DNA of 64,000 nucleotides from Lepidodermella squamata (lineage: Eukaryota > Gastrotricha). Shown here in pieces: positions 63,235 through 64,000 of the stretch. The notes under the pieces were generated by a model, which had not been told where the DNA came from, made no database searches, and worked only from the letters and a program-made list of their open reading frames with translations. The translations under genes and the position numbers were made by a program. The DNA is taken from contig JBLDXI010000024.1 of assembly GCA_047495785.1 (NCBI GenBank), positions 2,046,001-2,110,000 on the forward strand, in the 5' to 3' direction. The first letter of the stretch is position 1; each line of letters starts with the position of its first letter.

Positions 63235-63608
63235 GACTTTTCAGCAGTGACATTTCATCAAATGAGGGTCAAATGAACAGCGACATTTGAGCTGCGACAT
63301 TTGCGCAGTGACAAATCATCAGTGACAAATCAGCAGTGATTTTTGATAGTTTATCCTAAATTGTTCTAAATTTATTATCTTTAACTCGGTGACATTCGCG
63401 CAGTGACATTTCAGCGGAGACATTTCATCAACAGAATTCCAGCCGTATTCAGCTGGGCGCTTCATTGACTTTGAGCTCATAAAGTGCAAGTTCAATTCCC
63501 GAGATAAATGAATAAAAATTGATGAAGTGTCACTTGCTCATTTGTCACTGATGAAAAGTCACTGCTGATTTGACCCTCATTTGCTGAAGTGTCACTGCTG
63601 AAAAGTCT
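63235..63608. mobile_element. 374-bp inverted-repeat element built of CAGTGACATTT units
   Basis: The left end is GACTTTTCAGCAGTGACA, and the right end is its inverse at 63608. The arms of about 80 bp contain repeated (G)CAGTGACA(TTT/AAT) units and a shared ATGAGGGTCAAAT block. No coding frame or clear target duplication. Confidence 0.72.
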
Positions 63609-64000
63609 GACCGCGATTATTTTTAATTTATTAAAAAATTAGTAAACAAAATAATAAGAAATCGCATAATTAGCTCAATCCATGCGCGATTGAAGGAGCT
63701 CATCCAGCCCCAAAAGCGCTATTATCGACATCGATTATAGCTTCATTGCTATATTGTGAATCGGGAGGCTGTTAATAGTCGGTTTGTTTCAATTCTTCAA
63801 CTTCGACTGGAGTTGGGTCGATGGATTTGAATGTTTTTGCACGTGTTACGGAATTTATATTTTGCGCTTTTGTTTACTTTGCGCACATTTGTTTGTTTTG
63901 CGCGTTTATTGAATTGATTTACGCGACGCCTGTTGAAGAGTCGCATAGTTTTTTTTAATTTAATTTCGTAACGAAGAGCGCTTGCTTATCTTTTGAAAGT
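63609..64000. other. Window end, nothing recognised
   Basis: AT-rich with TTTGCGC words; no gene or repeat seen. Confidence 0.4.

Noticed and set aside
1-64000. CRISPR arrays, bacterial operons, plasmid or phage features
   Set aside because: Spliceosomal introns and animal gene families throughout; no regularly spaced direct repeats.
63000-64000. A gene driven by the TATA-like site at 62966
   Set aside because: No frame of useful length or convincing splice sites could be found before the window ends.

Overview
The window is nuclear DNA of an invertebrate animal. The evidence is spliceosomal GT-AG introns, most of them 47-63 nt long with pyrimidine-AG acceptors, and animal gene types: an anoctamin, a class C GPCR, a RING-NHL protein, C-type lectin domains and an ANKRD66-like protein. 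DNA transposons, LINEs and an LTR element are also present. The lineage cannot be fixed from sequence alone. The intron size fits several groups with compact introns (nematodes, tardigrades, rotifers, larvaceans).

Left part (1-40 kb): repeat-rich, with few genes. A segmental duplication carries a pair of minus-strand putative glycosyltransferase genes, here called families A and B. Copy 1 lies at about 2571-13045 and copy 2 at about 34437-39790. After duplication copy 1 received a truncated LINE, an LTR element and a full-reading-frame LINE, and copy 2 received a hAT-type element. Because each insertion is missing from the other copy, exact element borders and target-site duplications can be read. 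Both family B copies are dead through different lesions; an intact family B gene survives at 40295-41786. Between the two copies lie two secreted-protein genes: a cysteine-module protein (14876-18371) and a tandem C-type lectin protein (about 18944-21698). Around them is a field of MITEs, palindromes, Tc1/mariner remains, a Crypton-like recombinase fragment and a 979-bp foldback element.

Right part (40-63 kb): gene-dense. In order it holds the intact family B gene (-), an intronless GABA-B-like receptor (-), an intronless GT32-type glycosyltransferase (+), a RING-NHL gene (-), three tandem paralogues of a small secreted protein family that I do not recognise (+), an ANKRD66-like gene (-), a serine-rich two-TM protein (+) and an anoctamin (-). 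Several neighbours are convergent, with very short gaps (8 bp and 172 bp).

The best candidates for something undescribed are three. (1) The three-gene family at 48.8-54.2 kb shares C-x9-C followed by an FYxWAQxLA signature and a conserved intron phase. (2) The cysteine-module protein has one module per exon with fixed cysteine spacing. (3) Imperfect palindromes are dispersed across the window with loops resembling GCGAGCGAAGCGAGC. The duplicated family A genes also show an almost identical 3' half next to diverged flanks, which suggests gene conversion.
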